This document shows positions 1 through 8,993 of a stretch of 64,000 nt of DNA, piece after piece. Within the stretch, counting starts at the first letter, position 1, and each line of letters opens with the position of its first letter. Location of the stretch: contig NZ_FRDA01000001.1 of assembly GCF_900143095.1 (NCBI RefSeq), positions 381,357 through 445,356 on the forward strand, given 5' to 3'. Below the pieces are notes generated by a model, which saw nothing but the letters and a program-made list of their open reading frames with translations, ran no database searches and was not told where the DNA came from. Origin of the DNA: Pseudomonas asturiensis. GTDB lineage: Bacteria > Pseudomonadota > Gammaproteobacteria > Pseudomonadales > Pseudomonadaceae. The position numbers and the translations under genes are program-made.

Positions 1-530
1 CGGAGCACCCGGAAGTGCATTTGCGGCAGATCGTCTTGAGCGGCTGGCGCAGGGACCGGGCACTGGAGCAGGCGCGCGTGTTGCTCAATCGTTATCCGGG
101 CATTCGCCTGATCTGGTCGGCCAACGAACAGATGGCATTCGGCGCCATGGAGGCGTTGCGCGAGCGAGGTGGGCGTCCAGGCAAGGACATTCTGTTCAGC
201 GCCATCAATGGCACTTCGCTTTCGCTGCAAGCGCAACTAGATGGGAGCCTGAGCGTGGTCGCCACCGGTCACTTCACCCTCGGCGGCTGGGCAATTATTC
301 TGCTGAACCGCTACGACACCGCTCAGCGACAAACGCGCCAACAGGCCGGGGCCAGAACGATTCAAGTCTTGCATCTGGTCGAGCGCCAGGATGCGCAACG
401 TTTTCTGGAGGCTACCTGGAACGAGCGTTATCGACTGGACGTTCAAGCGTTCAATATCAGTGGCACTGGAGATGACTCGCCATTCGCTTTGAAAAACATG
501 CTGCCGCCCGCTCAGTCCAGCGCCAGATAA
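1..530 (+). CDS. Periplasmic substrate-binding protein, C-terminal part (5' end outside window)
   Basis: The reading frame is open from the window edge (in-frame codons E-H-P-E precede a GTG at 15), so the gene starts upstream. The visible 175 or so residues look like the second lobe of a LacI/ribose-type periplasmic binding protein. They include a stretch with IRLIWSANEQMAFGAMEAL, where the family lists the ligand-pocket side of the fold, and GKDILFSAINGTSLSLQAQL further on. Such proteins either feed a sugar ABC transporter or act as the input of a sensor kinase; the partner is not in view. Its 3' end overlaps the convergent DUF2970 gene by 19 bp. The ligand cannot be told from sequence. Confidence 0.7.
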   Translation, partial: EHPEVHLRQIVLSGWRRDRALEQARVLLNRYPGIRLIWSANEQMAFGAMEALRERGGRPGKDILFSAINGTSLSLQAQLDGSLSVVATGHFTLGGWAIILLNRYDTAQRQTRQQAGARTIQVLHLVERQDAQRFLEATWNERYRLDVQAFNISGTGDDSPFALKNMLPPAQSSAR

Positions 531-754
531 AGCACCAGTTGCACGATGCCGAACAGAATCGCGACGAACAGCACGGTGAGCAACAGACCCAGCAACAGAA
601 AGTGGGCCGGTTTGCCGTGAGTAAAGTCGCGCTCTCGATTCTTGCCACTCTGCACCCCCAATGCGGCTGCCAGCACGCTGTGCAGCATCTGCCGCAAGGT
701 GGGGGCCTTGTCTTTGGGAGAGTGGTTGGAGGAGTCTTCGCGGGGATCGTCCAT
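512..754 (-). CDS. DUF2970 family small membrane protein
   Basis: This 80-residue protein has a charged N-terminal half (MDDPREDSSNHSPKDKAP), then the TLRQMLHSVLAAALGVQS segment typical of DUF2970. It ends in a single hydrophobic helix (about residues 49-78, LLLGLLLTVLFVAILFG). The family is common in proteobacteria and has no assigned function; an inner-membrane location is inferred from the helix. It lies downstream of metH on the same strand, about 100 bp away and separated from it by a strong hairpin, so it probably has its own promoter. Longer alternative frames across this stretch on both strands lack family features. Confidence 0.75.
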   Translation of the reverse strand: MDDPREDSSNHSPKDKAPTLRQMLHSVLAAALGVQSGKNRERDFTHGKPAHFLLLGLLLTVLFVAILFGIVQLVLYLALD

Positions 755-815
755 AACACTCGCCTGAGCAATACCTGTTCAGCGTAGCCAAACGTGCATG
801 GCGGGGACGGGCAAC

Positions 816-840
816 TCGTCGCCGGATTGCCCGGCGACGA
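816..840 (-). terminator. Hairpin downstream of metH
   Basis: A perfect 10-bp inverted repeat, TCGTCGCCGG and CCGGCGACGA, is separated by ATTGC just past the metH stop codon. There is no clear T-run on the minus strand, so it may act as an mRNA 3'-end stabiliser or a weak terminator rather than a classical intrinsic one. Confidence 0.5.
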
Positions 841-858
841 TGTAAGGGGTGCCTGGCG

Positions 859-3800
859 TTACTCGTCGTAGCCCAGGTTCGGCGCCAGCCAGCGCTCCGT
901 CACGCTCAGGTCCTGACCTTTGCGGGCGGTGTAGCTCTCGATCTGGTCCTTGTCGATCTTGCCGACAGCGAAGTACTGCGCCTGAGGGTGGGCAAAGTAC
1001 CAGCCACTGACGGCGGCTGCCGGGAACATCGCGTAGTGCTCGGTCAGGAACACGCCGCTGCGACCCGGCGTATGCTCGGGCGTGCCTTCCGGCAGCGGGT
1101 CGAGCAGGGCAAACAAGGTGCCTTTTTCGGTATGGTCAGGGCAGGCGGGATACCCTGGAGCCGGACGAATGCCCAGGTATTGCTCTTTGATCAACGCTTC
1201 GTTGTCCAGCGCCTCATCCTTCGCGTAGCCCCAGTATTCCTTACGCACCTGCTGGTGCAGCCATTCGGCGCAGGCTTCGGCCAGACGGTCGGCAAGTGCC
1301 TTGACCATGATCGAGTTGTAATCGTCGCCCTTGTCCTGATAGGCCTTGGCCACTTCTTCGGCACCGATACCTGCGGTGGTGATGAAGCCACCGATGTAGT
1401 CGGTCAGGCCGCTGCTCTTGGGTGCGACGAAGTCAGCGAGCGAGAAATTCGGCTTGCCGTCGGGTTTGATGGTCTGCTGGCGCAGGTGGTGGAGTTTTGC
1501 CAGCGGCTTGCCGTCGTCGCCATAGACTTCCAGATCATCATGATCGACCTGATTGGCCGGCCAGAAACCGAACACGGCGCGAGCGCTGATCAGTTTTTCG
1601 TCGATCAGTTTGCGCAGCATCTGCTGTGCGTCGGCGAACAGCGATGTGGCAGCCTCTCCCACGACCTCGTCGGTCAGGATGCGCGGGTATTTACCGGCCA
1701 GATCCCACGAAATGAAGAACGGCGTCCAGTCGATGTAATCGGCCAGCACGTTCAGGTCGATGTCATTGAGCACACGAGTGCCGGTAAAGGTCGGCTCGGC
1801 AGGCGTGTAGTTTTCCCAGTCGAACCGGGGCTTCTTCGCCACAGCCGCGCCGTAGCTCAGACGTTCGGTGCGCGAGCTGCGGGCCGAGGTGCGCTCGCGC
1901 ACTTCGATGTACTCCAGGCGCGTCTTCTCGATGAAGGCAGGCTTGAGTTCCTTGGACAACAACTGAGTCGCCACGCCGACGGCACGCGACGCGTCGGTCA
2001 CGTAGATCACCGCATCGTTGCTGTACTTGGGTTCGATCTTGACCGCCGTGTGCGCCTTGGAGGTTGTCGCGCCGCCGATCATCAAGGGCAGGTGGAAATC
2101 CTGTCGCTGCATTTCCCGGGCAACGTGGACCATCTCGTCCAGCGACGGGGTGATCAGGCCGGAGAGGCCGATGATGTCGCATTTTTCTTCGCGCGCCACC
2201 TGCAGGATCTTCTCGGCAGGCACCATCACGCCCAGGTCGACGATGTCGTAGCCGTTACAGCCCAGCACCACGCCCACGATATTCTTGCCGATGTCATGCA
2301 CGTCGCCCTTGACCGTGGCCATCATGATCTTGCCCTTGGCCTCCGGTTTGTCGCCTTTTTCCAGTTCGATGAACGGAATCAGGTGCGCCACCGCCTGCTT
2401 CATTACGCGGGCGGATTTGACCACCTGCGGCAGGAACATCTTGCCGGAGCCGAACAGGTCGCCCACCACGTTCATGCCGGACATCAGCGGGCCTTCGATC
2501 ACTTCGATAGGACGATTGAACGACAGACGTGACTCTTCAGTGTCTTCAACGATGTGGGTGGTGATGCCTTTGACCAGCGCGTGTTCCAGGCGCTGATTGA
2601 CCGGCCAGCTGCGCCATTCTTCGGTTTCGGCTTCCTTGACGCTGCCATCGCCCTTGAACTTGTCGGCAATGGCCAGCAGCGCATCGGTGCCGTCGGGGTT
2701 GCGGTTGAGCACCACGTCTTCCACGCAGTCGCGCAACTCGGCCGGGATCTGGTCGTAGATTTCCAGTTGCCCGGCGTTGACGATGCCCATGCTCAGGCCG
2801 TTGCGGATCGCGTGCAGCAGGAACACCGAGTGAATCGCCTCGCGCACCGGGTTGTTGCCCCGGAACGAGAACGACACGTTGGACACGCCGCCAGAAGTCA
2901 ACGCGTACGGCAGTTCATCGCGGATGTAGGCACAGGCGTTAATGAAGTCCACGGCGTAGTTGTTGTGTTCTTCGATGCCGGTGGCGATGGCGAAGATGTT
3001 CGGGTCGAAAATGATGTCTTCCGGCGGGAAGCCGACCTCATTGACCAGAATGTCATAGGAGCGCTTGCAGATTTCTTTCTTGCGCGCCTCGGTATCGGCC
3101 TGGCCCTGTTCGTCGAATGCCATGACCACCACGGCTGCGCCATAACGCTTGCACAACCTGGCGTGGTGAATGAACTGCTCGACGCCTTCCTTCATGCTGA
3201 TCGAGTTGACGATGCCCTTGCCCTGAATACATTTCAGGCCTGCTTCGATGACTTCCCACTTGGAGGAGTCGATCATGATCGGCACGCGAGAGATGTCCGG
3301 CTCGCCTGCGATCAGGTTGAGGAAGGTCACCATGGCCTTCTTCGAGTCCAGCATGCCTTCGTCCATGTTGATGTCGATCACCTGTGCACCGGCTTCGACC
3401 TGTTGCAGGGCGACTTCCAGCGCTTCGGTGTAGTTGTCTTCACGGATGAGGCGGGCAAAGCGGGCAGAACCGGTGATGTTGGTGCGCTCGCCGACGTTGA
3501 CGAACAGCGACTGACGATCGATGGTGAAGGGCTCCAGACCCGACAGGCGACAGGCCTTGGGAATATCCGGAATCTGGCGCGGCGCATAGCCCGAAACGGC
3601 CTGGGCGATGGCCTTGATATGCGCAGGGGTCGTGCCGCAGCAGCCGCCGACGATGTTCAGGAAACCGCTCTGGGCAAATTCCTCAATGATCTTCGCGGTC
3701 TGGCTCGGCAGCTCGTCGTACTCACCAAACGCGTTAGGCAAGCCTGCGTTGGGGTGCGCGGAGACGTGGGTATTGGCCTTGTTGGCCAGTTCCTGCAGGT

Positions 3801-4578
3801 ACGGACGTAGCTCACTGGCGCCCAGCGCGCAGTTCAGGCCCACGGACACGGGTCTGGCGTGACTGATCGAGTTCCAGAATGCTTCTGTGGTCTGGCCGGA
3901 CAGCGTACGGCCAGACGCATCCGTGATGGTGCCGGAAATCATGATCGGCAGTTCGAAGCCCAGTTCCTCGAACACACCTTGCACCGCGAAGATGGCGGCC
4001 TTGGCGTTGAGGGTGTCGAAGATGGTTTCGATCAGAATCAGGTCCGCGCCGCCCTCGATCAGGCCACGCGTGGCTTCGGTGTAGTTTTCTACCAGTTCGT
4101 CGAAGGTGACGTTGCGATAGCCGGGGTTGTTGACGTCTGGTGACAGCGAGCACGTGCGACTCGTCGGCCCGAGCACTCCTGCGACGAAGCGTGGCTTGTC
4201 CGGGGTTTCCAGGGTCTTGGCGTCCGCCACCTTGCGCGCCAGGCGTGCGCCTTCGACGTTCAGTTCGTAGACGATCGATTCCATGCCGTAATCGGCCTGG
4301 GACACCTGAGTGGCGTTGAAAGTATTGGTTTCAAGGATGTCGGCGCCGGCATCGAGGTACTCCTTCTCGATGGCGCCAATCACGTCCGGGCGGGTCAGGA
4401 TCAGCAGGTCGTTGTTACCCTTGACGTCGCTGGGCCAGTCGGCGAAACGGGTGCCGCGATAGTCCTGCTCCTCCAGCCTGTAGCTCTGGATCATGGTGCC
4501 CATGCCGCCATCGAGGATCAGGATCCTCTGTTTCAGAGCGTCGAGAAAGGCTTGATGGCGGGCGCTGCGGTCAGACAT
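859..4578 (-). CDS. metH: Cobalamin-dependent methionine synthase MetH
   Basis: MetH transfers a methyl group from 5-methyltetrahydrofolate via methylcobalamin to homocysteine, making methionine in the cytoplasm. At 1239 residues it has the full four-module layout. The homocysteine-binding barrel carries zinc ligands Cys250, Cys313 and Cys314 (GLNCALG and GGCCGTTP). The pterin-binding barrel follows ([13 protein letters not shown]). The B12 domain has the DVHDIG motif with the cobalt-ligand His near residue 761. The C-terminal part is the SAM reactivation domain. I chose the ATG at 4578 ([11 protein letters not shown]), preceded by AAGG, over an upstream in-frame start at 4626 that lacks family similarity. 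It diverges from cti, and a MetR-like palindrome lies about 80 bp upstream. Confidence 0.97.
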   Translation of the reverse strand: MSDRSARHQAFLDALKQRILILDGGMGTMIQSYRLEEQDYRGTRFADWPSDVKGNNDLLILTRPDVIGAIEKEYLDAGADILETNTFNATQVSQADYGMESIVYELNVEGARLARKVADAKTLETPDKPRFVAGVLGPTSRTCSLSPDVNNPGYRNVTFDELVENYTEATRGLIEGGADLILIETIFDTLNAKAAIFAVQGVFEELGFELPIMISGTITDASGRTLSGQTTEAFWNSISHARPVSVGLNCALGASELRPYLQELANKANTHVSAHPNAGLPNAFGEYDELPSQTAKIIEEFAQSGFLNIVGGCCGTTPAHIKAIAQAVSGYAPRQIPDIPKACRLSGLEPFTIDRQSLFVNVGERTNITGSARFARLIREDNYTEALEVALQQVEAGAQVIDINMDEGMLDSKKAMVTFLNLIAGEPDISRVPIMIDSSKWEVIEAGLKCIQGKGIVNSISMKEGVEQFIHHARLCKRYGAAVVVMAFDEQGQADTEARKKEICKRSYDILVNEVGFPPEDIIFDPNIFAIATGIEEHNNYAVDFINACAYIRDELPYALTSGGVSNVSFSFRGNNPVREAIHSVFLLHAIRNGLSMGIVNAGQLEIYDQIPAELRDCVEDVVLNRNPDGTDALLAIADKFKGDGSVKEAETEEWRSWPVNQRLEHALVKGITTHIVEDTEESRLSFNRPIEVIEGPLMSGMNVVGDLFGSGKMFLPQVVKSARVMKQAVAHLIPFIELEKGDKPEAKGKIMMATVKGDVHDIGKNIVGVVLGCNGYDIVDLGVMVPAEKILQVAREEKCDIIGLSGLITPSLDEMVHVAREMQRQDFHLPLMIGGATTSKAHTAVKIEPKYSNDAVIYVTDASRAVGVATQLLSKELKPAFIEKTRLEYIEVRERTSARSSRTERLSYGAAVAKKPRFDWENYTPAEPTFTGTRVLNDIDLNVLADYIDWTPFFISWDLAGKYPRILTDEVVGEAATSLFADAQQMLRKLIDEKLISARAVFGFWPANQVDHDDLEVYGDDGKPLAKLHHLRQQTIKPDGKPNFSLADFVAPKSSGLTDYIGGFITTAGIGAEEVAKAYQDKGDDYNSIMVKALADRLAEACAEWLHQQVRKEYWGYAKDEALDNEALIKEQYLGIRPAPGYPACPDHTEKGTLFALLDPLPEGTPEHTPGRSGVFLTEHYAMFPAAAVSGWYFAHPQAQYFAVGKIDKDQIESYTARKGQDLSVTERWLAPNLGYDE

Positions 4579-4659
4579 GAGGGCTACCTTGAGAAGGTCA
4601 ATACGTAAAGAACGCGATAATAGCAAACCGGAACGGATTTAGTGTTGTCCGGGCTTTTG

Positions 4660-4676
4660 CATGAAAATCGTTCATG
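4660..4676 (-). promoter_or_regulatory. MetR-like operator between metH and cti
   Basis: CATGAA-AATCG-TTCATG is a perfect interrupted palindrome that contains the MetR consensus TGAA-N5-TTCA exactly. It lies 82 bp upstream of the metH start codon. In enterobacteria MetR, with homocysteine, activates metE and metH. The site is also about 60 bp upstream of cti, so an effect on cti is possible but not shown. Confidence 0.6.
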
Positions 4677-4735
4677 TTGGCGGTGCGCGTGCCCTTGTAG
4701 AATTAATGCCTTTTTAATATCAGGGCTCAGGTTCC

Positions 4736-7039
4736 ATGCCGTACCGCTTTCTGGCAGGCATTGCCCTGCTTTTTTCCTGCTGTGCGCTCCAGGCCCAGAC
4801 ATCCCCGCCGGCTTCGTCACCCGCCATTTCTTATGTGCGGGACATTCAACCCATCCTCACCGAAAAATGCGTGGCCTGCCACGCCTGTAACGATGCGCCT
4901 TGCCAGTTGAATCTGGGCAGTGGCGAGGGCGTGAGTCGCGGGGCGAACAAGATACCGGTCTATCAGGGGGATCGAACCCGGGCGGTCGCGCCGACCCGCT
5001 TGTTTTATGACGCCCGCGACACCGACGCCTGGCGCGGCAAGGGGTTCTATTCGGTGCTTGACGCGCAGGGCAGCCAGGCGGCGTTGATGACCCGCATGCT
5101 GGAACTGGGTCGCAGCGCGCCATTGCCGGCCAACAGCAAGATTCCAGACAGCATTGCACTGGGCATCAACCGGGAAAACGTATGCCCGTTGCCGGGTGAG
5201 TTCAATGCCTACGCGGCGGCCCACGGCCAACAAGGCATGCCGTTGGCGGTGGCCGGGCTGACCGACGCCGAGTATCAGACTCTGCAACGCTGGTTGGCTG
5301 CAGGCGCTCCGGTGGAACCTCAGGCAATCACCCCAACGGTGACTGAAGCGAGCCAGATTCTGGCCTGGGAAAACCTGCTTAATCAGGCCGGTGCCAATCA
5401 GGCACTGGTCGGCCGCTGGTTGTTTGAACACCTGTTTCTGGCTCATCTCTACTTCGAAGATGGCGCGGCGGGACACTTCTATCAGTGGGTACGTTCACGC
5501 ACGCCTACCGGCAAACCGGTGGACTTGATCGCTACGCGGCGGCCGAACGACGATCCAGGCAGGGACTTCTATTACCGGCTTGTTCCCGTACAGGGGGTGA
5601 TCGTTCACAAAACGCACATCACGTACGCGCTGAGCCCGCAGAAAATGGCGCGGGTCAGGCAGCTGTTCTATGGCAGCGACTGGAAGGTCGCCGCATTGCC
5701 CGGCTATGGTCCTGGGCATCGGGCCAATCCGTTTCTGACCTTCGAGGCGATTCCGGCTGCTGCGCGCTATCAGTTCATGCTCGATAACGCCGAGTACTTC
5801 GTGCGCACCTTCATTCGTGGTCCGGTGTGCCGTGGGCAGATTGCGACCGACGTGATCCGCGACCAGTTCTGGGTGATGTTCCAGGAGCCGGGCCATGATC
5901 GTTACGTGACCGATGCCGTGTATCGGGGAGAGGCCACGCCGCTGCTGGCCATGCCTGGGCAGAACGATGACGTGGGCAGTGTGCTGAGCCTGTGGCTGTC
6001 GTACCGCGATCGCCGCAACGCTTACGAAGATCTGCGTCGCGACACTTACGCGAAGAAGCCGCCGCCGGGCTGGGGTGATGTGTGGGCCGGCAATGACAAC
6101 GCGCTGTTGACCGTTTTCCGCCATTTCGACAGCGCCTCGGTCACTAAAGGCTTGATCGGCGATGTGCCGCACTCCATGTGGCTGTTCGATTACCCGTTGC
6201 TGGAGCGCACCTACTATCAGTTGGCAGTCAACTTCGACGTCTATGGCAACGTGTCCCATCAAGCCCAGACGCGTCTGTATTTCGATCTGATTCGCAATGG
6301 TGCGGAGATCAATTTCCTGCGTCTGATGCCTGCTGATGTGCGTGAGAACCTGCTCAGTGACCTCTATCAGGACAGCGGCAAGGTCAAGATGTGGCTGGAC
6401 TATCAGGACATCGACGATGACACGCCCACCGGCATCAGGCTGGACAAGAAAAGCCCCGTTCGCGATTTCGCGACCCGACTGATCGAGCAGGCCGGTCCGC
6501 TCAATGCCTCGCCCGATCCGATCAATCGCTGCAACAGTGCCTACTGCTCGCGTCCCGGACTGAGCGGCAGTCTTGCCCAGGCAGAGCAGGCGCTCAGCCA
6601 TCTGGCGTCGCGCCCGGCCGCGGGCCTCAAGGTCATCGACCAACTGCCCGAAGCCACCATGCTGCGAATCGAGGACAGCGGCGGCAAGCGAGAGATGTAC
6701 AGCATGCTGCGCAATCGTGCGCACACCAACGTGGCATTCCTGCTGGGAGAGTCTTATCGCTATATTCCGGGGCTGGATACGCTGACCATCTACCCTGGCG
6801 TGCTCAGCAGTTACCCCAACTTCATGTTCAACATCCCGGCTGCCGAGGTGCCAACGTTTGTCGATGCCATGCAGCAGAGTAAGGACCAGGCGAGCTTTGA
6901 ACAGATTGTGCAGCGCTGGGGCATTCGGCGTACGCATCCGCTGTTCTGGACGTATTTCCACGACCTGAACCGTTACCTTCAGGAAACCGCCCCGCGTGAA
7001 GCGGCGGTGCTCGACATGAACCGTTACGAGAACCTCTAG
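4736..7039 (+). CDS. cti: Fatty acid cis/trans isomerase Cti
   Basis: Cti converts cis-unsaturated fatty acids of membrane phospholipids to the trans form. This is a fast, energy-independent way for Pseudomonas to stiffen its membrane under solvent or heat stress. The 767-residue protein begins with a Sec signal peptide (cleavage likely after LQA, residue 20) and so acts in the periplasm. A cytochrome-c type haem site, CVACH, lies at residues 45-49 as known for this family, followed by ACNDAPC with two further cysteines. Length and N-terminal layout match family members. The metH-cti-nfuA neighbourhood is conserved in Pseudomonas. A hairpin follows the stop codon. Confidence 0.95.
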   Translation: MPYRFLAGIALLFSCCALQAQTSPPASSPAISYVRDIQPILTEKCVACHACNDAPCQLNLGSGEGVSRGANKIPVYQGDRTRAVAPTRLFYDARDTDAWRGKGFYSVLDAQGSQAALMTRMLELGRSAPLPANSKIPDSIALGINRENVCPLPGEFNAYAAAHGQQGMPLAVAGLTDAEYQTLQRWLAAGAPVEPQAITPTVTEASQILAWENLLNQAGANQALVGRWLFEHLFLAHLYFEDGAAGHFYQWVRSRTPTGKPVDLIATRRPNDDPGRDFYYRLVPVQGVIVHKTHITYALSPQKMARVRQLFYGSDWKVAALPGYGPGHRANPFLTFEAIPAAARYQFMLDNAEYFVRTFIRGPVCRGQIATDVIRDQFWVMFQEPGHDRYVTDAVYRGEATPLLAMPGQNDDVGSVLSLWLSYRDRRNAYEDLRRDTYAKKPPPGWGDVWAGNDNALLTVFRHFDSASVTKGLIGDVPHSMWLFDYPLLERTYYQLAVNFDVYGNVSHQAQTRLYFDLIRNGAEINFLRLMPADVRENLLSDLYQDSGKVKMWLDYQDIDDDTPTGIRLDKKSPVRDFATRLIEQAGPLNASPDPINRCNSAYCSRPGLSGSLAQAEQALSHLASRPAAGLKVIDQLPEATMLRIEDSGGKREMYSMLRNRAHTNVAFLLGESYRYIPGLDTLTIYPGVLSSYPNFMFNIPAAEVPTFVDAMQQSKDQASFEQIVQRWGIRRTHPLFWTYFHDLNRYLQETAPREAAVLDMNRYENL

Positions 7040-7056
7040 CCCGGTTGTTTCAGGCT

Positions 7057-7081
7057 GCAGGCCATGAGCTACATGGCCTGC
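7057..7081 (+). terminator. Hairpin after cti
   Basis: A perfect 10-bp inverted repeat, GCAGGCCATG and CATGGCCTGC with a 5-nt loop, begins 18 bp past the cti stop. It lacks a T-run, so termination is likely but not certain. Confidence 0.45.
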
Positions 7082-7229
7082 GGCCATCTGTGCAAACCTG
7101 AACGAATCACATTTTCTACGATCTTTTTTTCAAATGAGCGGTCCCAGAAGGGCGCGCCATGGAACCAGACGCAAGCGTCGAACGCGGATCCGTGGTTGAG
7201 TTGAAAGTCAGGCAGTAGAGGTTTTTTGG

Positions 7230-8252
7230 ATGTTGATTTCGGTACAGGCCTTACGGGCATTCGCAGCGTGGGTCGTGGTGTGTCATCACTTCATGCAGAT
7301 TTTTTACGACTTCAAGGCCAGCGGTCCCATCGGTGAATTCTTCGTGTCCAAGGGCGCGGTAGGCGTCGATATCTTTTTCGTCATAAGCGGGCTGGTGATT
7401 TTCCTGTCCACCCAGAAGAGCGATATGACCGCCGGGCGTTTCATTCTCCATCGCCTGATTCGCATCGTCCCTGCGTACTGGCTGTATACCGCCGCCATGG
7501 GGTTGCTGTTGCTGGCGGCAGCGCCGATGTTGCCGCACCAGGTCATCGGTTGGCAGAACTTCCTGCTGTCGCTGGTCTTCATTCCTTCGGAGAATCCCGG
7601 CGGCTATGGCCTGTACCCGACGTTGAATGTGGGCTGGACGCTCAACTACGAGATGTTCTTCTACCTGCTGTTCTCCATGGTGTTCCTGTTCAAGCAGCGT
7701 CACCGGCCGCTGATCATCGCTGCGGCGCTGTTCGGCGTCAGCGAAGTGCTGGCCAAGGCCGGGTTGATCAGCCGCTTCTATGGGAATGACATCATTTATG
7801 AGTTCCTGCTGGGCATCGGTATCGGCATTCTTTATCGCCGTGGCTGGATCAAGGAAGCGCTTTGGCTGCCGCTGGCGGGGATCGCCGTAGGGCTGTATGC
7901 AATCAATCATCTGACCAATGATCAGCGCCTGTTGAACTGGGGATTGCCCAGCGCGCTGATCGTGCTGTCCTGTATTTCGCTGGAACCGTATTTCCGGGGT
8001 AGCCGACTGCTCAAGGTACTGGGTGATTGCTCGTATTCGGTGTACTTGTTGCACGTACTGGTGCTGTACGGTGGTTTGCTGATGGCGCAGCGCTATGGGT
8101 TGAGCCCTTATCTGGTGTTTGCTTTCTGCGTGCCGGTGATCGCTATCGGTGCCTGGCTCAGTTACGAATGGATCGAGAAGGGGGTGTACCGTCGGCTTAA
8201 AGACTGGCTGGACGCCCGACGAGCCGTGCAGCCCGCAAGAGCAGTTTCGTAA
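7230..8252 (+). CDS. Membrane acyltransferase, acyltransferase-3 (ExoZ-like) family
   Basis: This 340-residue polytopic protein belongs to the acyltransferase-3 family, which transfers acetyl or other acyl groups to surface sugars. The N-terminal signature is present: [18 protein letters not shown], with the family's conserved Arg and His, followed by [17 protein letters not shown]. About ten hydrophobic helices follow, for example around residues 88-105, 145-160 and 290-320. The C terminus ends in a charged tail. The start ATG at 7230 follows TAGAGG. It stands alone, downstream of cti and ahead of nfuA, with no glycosyltransferase nearby, so the acceptor (exopolysaccharide, O-antigen or other) cannot be named. 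Confidence 0.85.
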   Translation: MLISVQALRAFAAWVVVCHHFMQIFYDFKASGPIGEFFVSKGAVGVDIFFVISGLVIFLSTQKSDMTAGRFILHRLIRIVPAYWLYTAAMGLLLLAAAPMLPHQVIGWQNFLLSLVFIPSENPGGYGLYPTLNVGWTLNYEMFFYLLFSMVFLFKQRHRPLIIAAALFGVSEVLAKAGLISRFYGNDIIYEFLLGIGIGILYRRGWIKEALWLPLAGIAVGLYAINHLTNDQRLLNWGLPSALIVLSCISLEPYFRGSRLLKVLGDCSYSVYLLHVLVLYGGLLMAQRYGLSPYLVFAFCVPVIAIGAWLSYEWIEKGVYRRLKDWLDARRAVQPARAVS

Positions 8253-8337
8253 TGAGCGCATTTCCGACAAAAACACTAGGACTTTGTGTGGCGACCTCGA
8301 TTGGCGTAAACTGCTGGCACGTCTGCGAGGAATGTTC

Positions 8338-8931
8338 ATGACCGCTATCACTATTACCGACGCCGCCCACGATTATCTGGCCGATCTGCTGGAAAAGCAG
8401 AACACTCCAGGCATCGGCATCCGCGTTTTTATTACCCAACCGGGCACTCAGTACGCCGAAACCTGTATCGCCTATTGCAAGCCTGGCGAAGAAAAGCCTG
8501 AAGACAAGGCCATTGGCCTGAAAAGCTTCACGGCCTGGATCGATGGTTTCAGCGAGGCCTTTCTGGACGACGCTGTCGTCGACTACGCTACCGACCGCAT
8601 GGGCGGCCAGCTGACCATCAAGGCACCGAACGCCAAAGTGCCGATGGTCAATGCCGACAGCCCGATCAACGAGCGCATCAATTACTACCTGCAAACCGAA
8701 ATCAACCCGGGGCTCGCCAGTCATGGCGGCCAGGTCACGTTGATCGACGTGGTTGAGGAAGACACGCAGAACATCGCTGTTCTGCAGTTCGGTGGTGGTT
8801 GCCAGGGCTGCGGTCAGGCGGATGTCACCTTGAAGGAAGGCATCGAGCGCACCTTGCTGGAGCGCATTCCCGAGCTGTCGGGTGTGCGCGATGTGACTGA
8901 CCACACTCAGAAAGAAAACGCTTACTACTGA
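8338..8931 (+). CDS. nfuA: Fe-S biogenesis protein NfuA
   Basis: NfuA is an Fe/S carrier that delivers [4Fe-4S] clusters to client enzymes, especially under oxidative stress or iron limitation. The 197-residue protein has the A-type-like N-terminal domain (about 1-100), degenerate in this family, and a C-terminal Nfu domain (about 105-190). The latter carries the cluster-binding CxxC at Cys155 and Cys158 ([10 protein letters not shown]). I chose the ATG at 8338 because GCGAGGA lies 6-7 nt upstream; an ATG at 8332 is too close to that site, and the frame runs open much further upstream. It ends in a bidirectional terminator shared with liuD. Confidence 0.96.
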   Translation: MTAITITDAAHDYLADLLEKQNTPGIGIRVFITQPGTQYAETCIAYCKPGEEKPEDKAIGLKSFTAWIDGFSEAFLDDAVVDYATDRMGGQLTIKAPNAKVPMVNADSPINERINYYLQTEINPGLASHGGQVTLIDVVEEDTQNIAVLQFGGGCQGCGQADVTLKEGIERTLLERIPELSGVRDVTDHTQKENAYY

Positions 8932-8952
8932 GTGGTTTGGTTTGTCGATTCG

Positions 8953-8983
8953 AGAAATGCCCTGACCTGGTCAGGGCATTTCT
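8953..8983. terminator. Bidirectional terminator between nfuA and liuD
   Basis: A perfect 15-bp inverted repeat, AGAAATGCCCTGACC and its complement around a single T, lies between two convergent genes. In both directions the stem ends in an AT-rich ATTTCT/AGAAAT arm, suited to stopping transcripts from both sides. Confidence 0.75.
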
Positions 8984-8993
8984 GTATCCGCTG

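Noticed and set aside
988..2532. Long plus-strand open frame opposite metH (514 residues), with others opposite it (2554-3810, 3859-4143)
   Set aside because: Antisense shadows caused by high GC; composition is His/Arg/Gln-rich without family motifs, while metH is complete on the other strand.
5495..7087. 530-residue minus-strand frame opposite cti
   Set aside because: Shadow of cti; no recognisable domain, and cti is full length.
7163..7200. Possible HrpL box (GGAACC)
   Set aside because: GGAACCA occurs at about 7160 but no CCAC at the required 15-16 bp spacing; also checked at 42306 with the same result.
7251..8351. 366-residue minus-strand frame opposite the acyltransferase
   Set aside because: Shadow frame with no family features; the opposite strand is a clear polytopic membrane protein.
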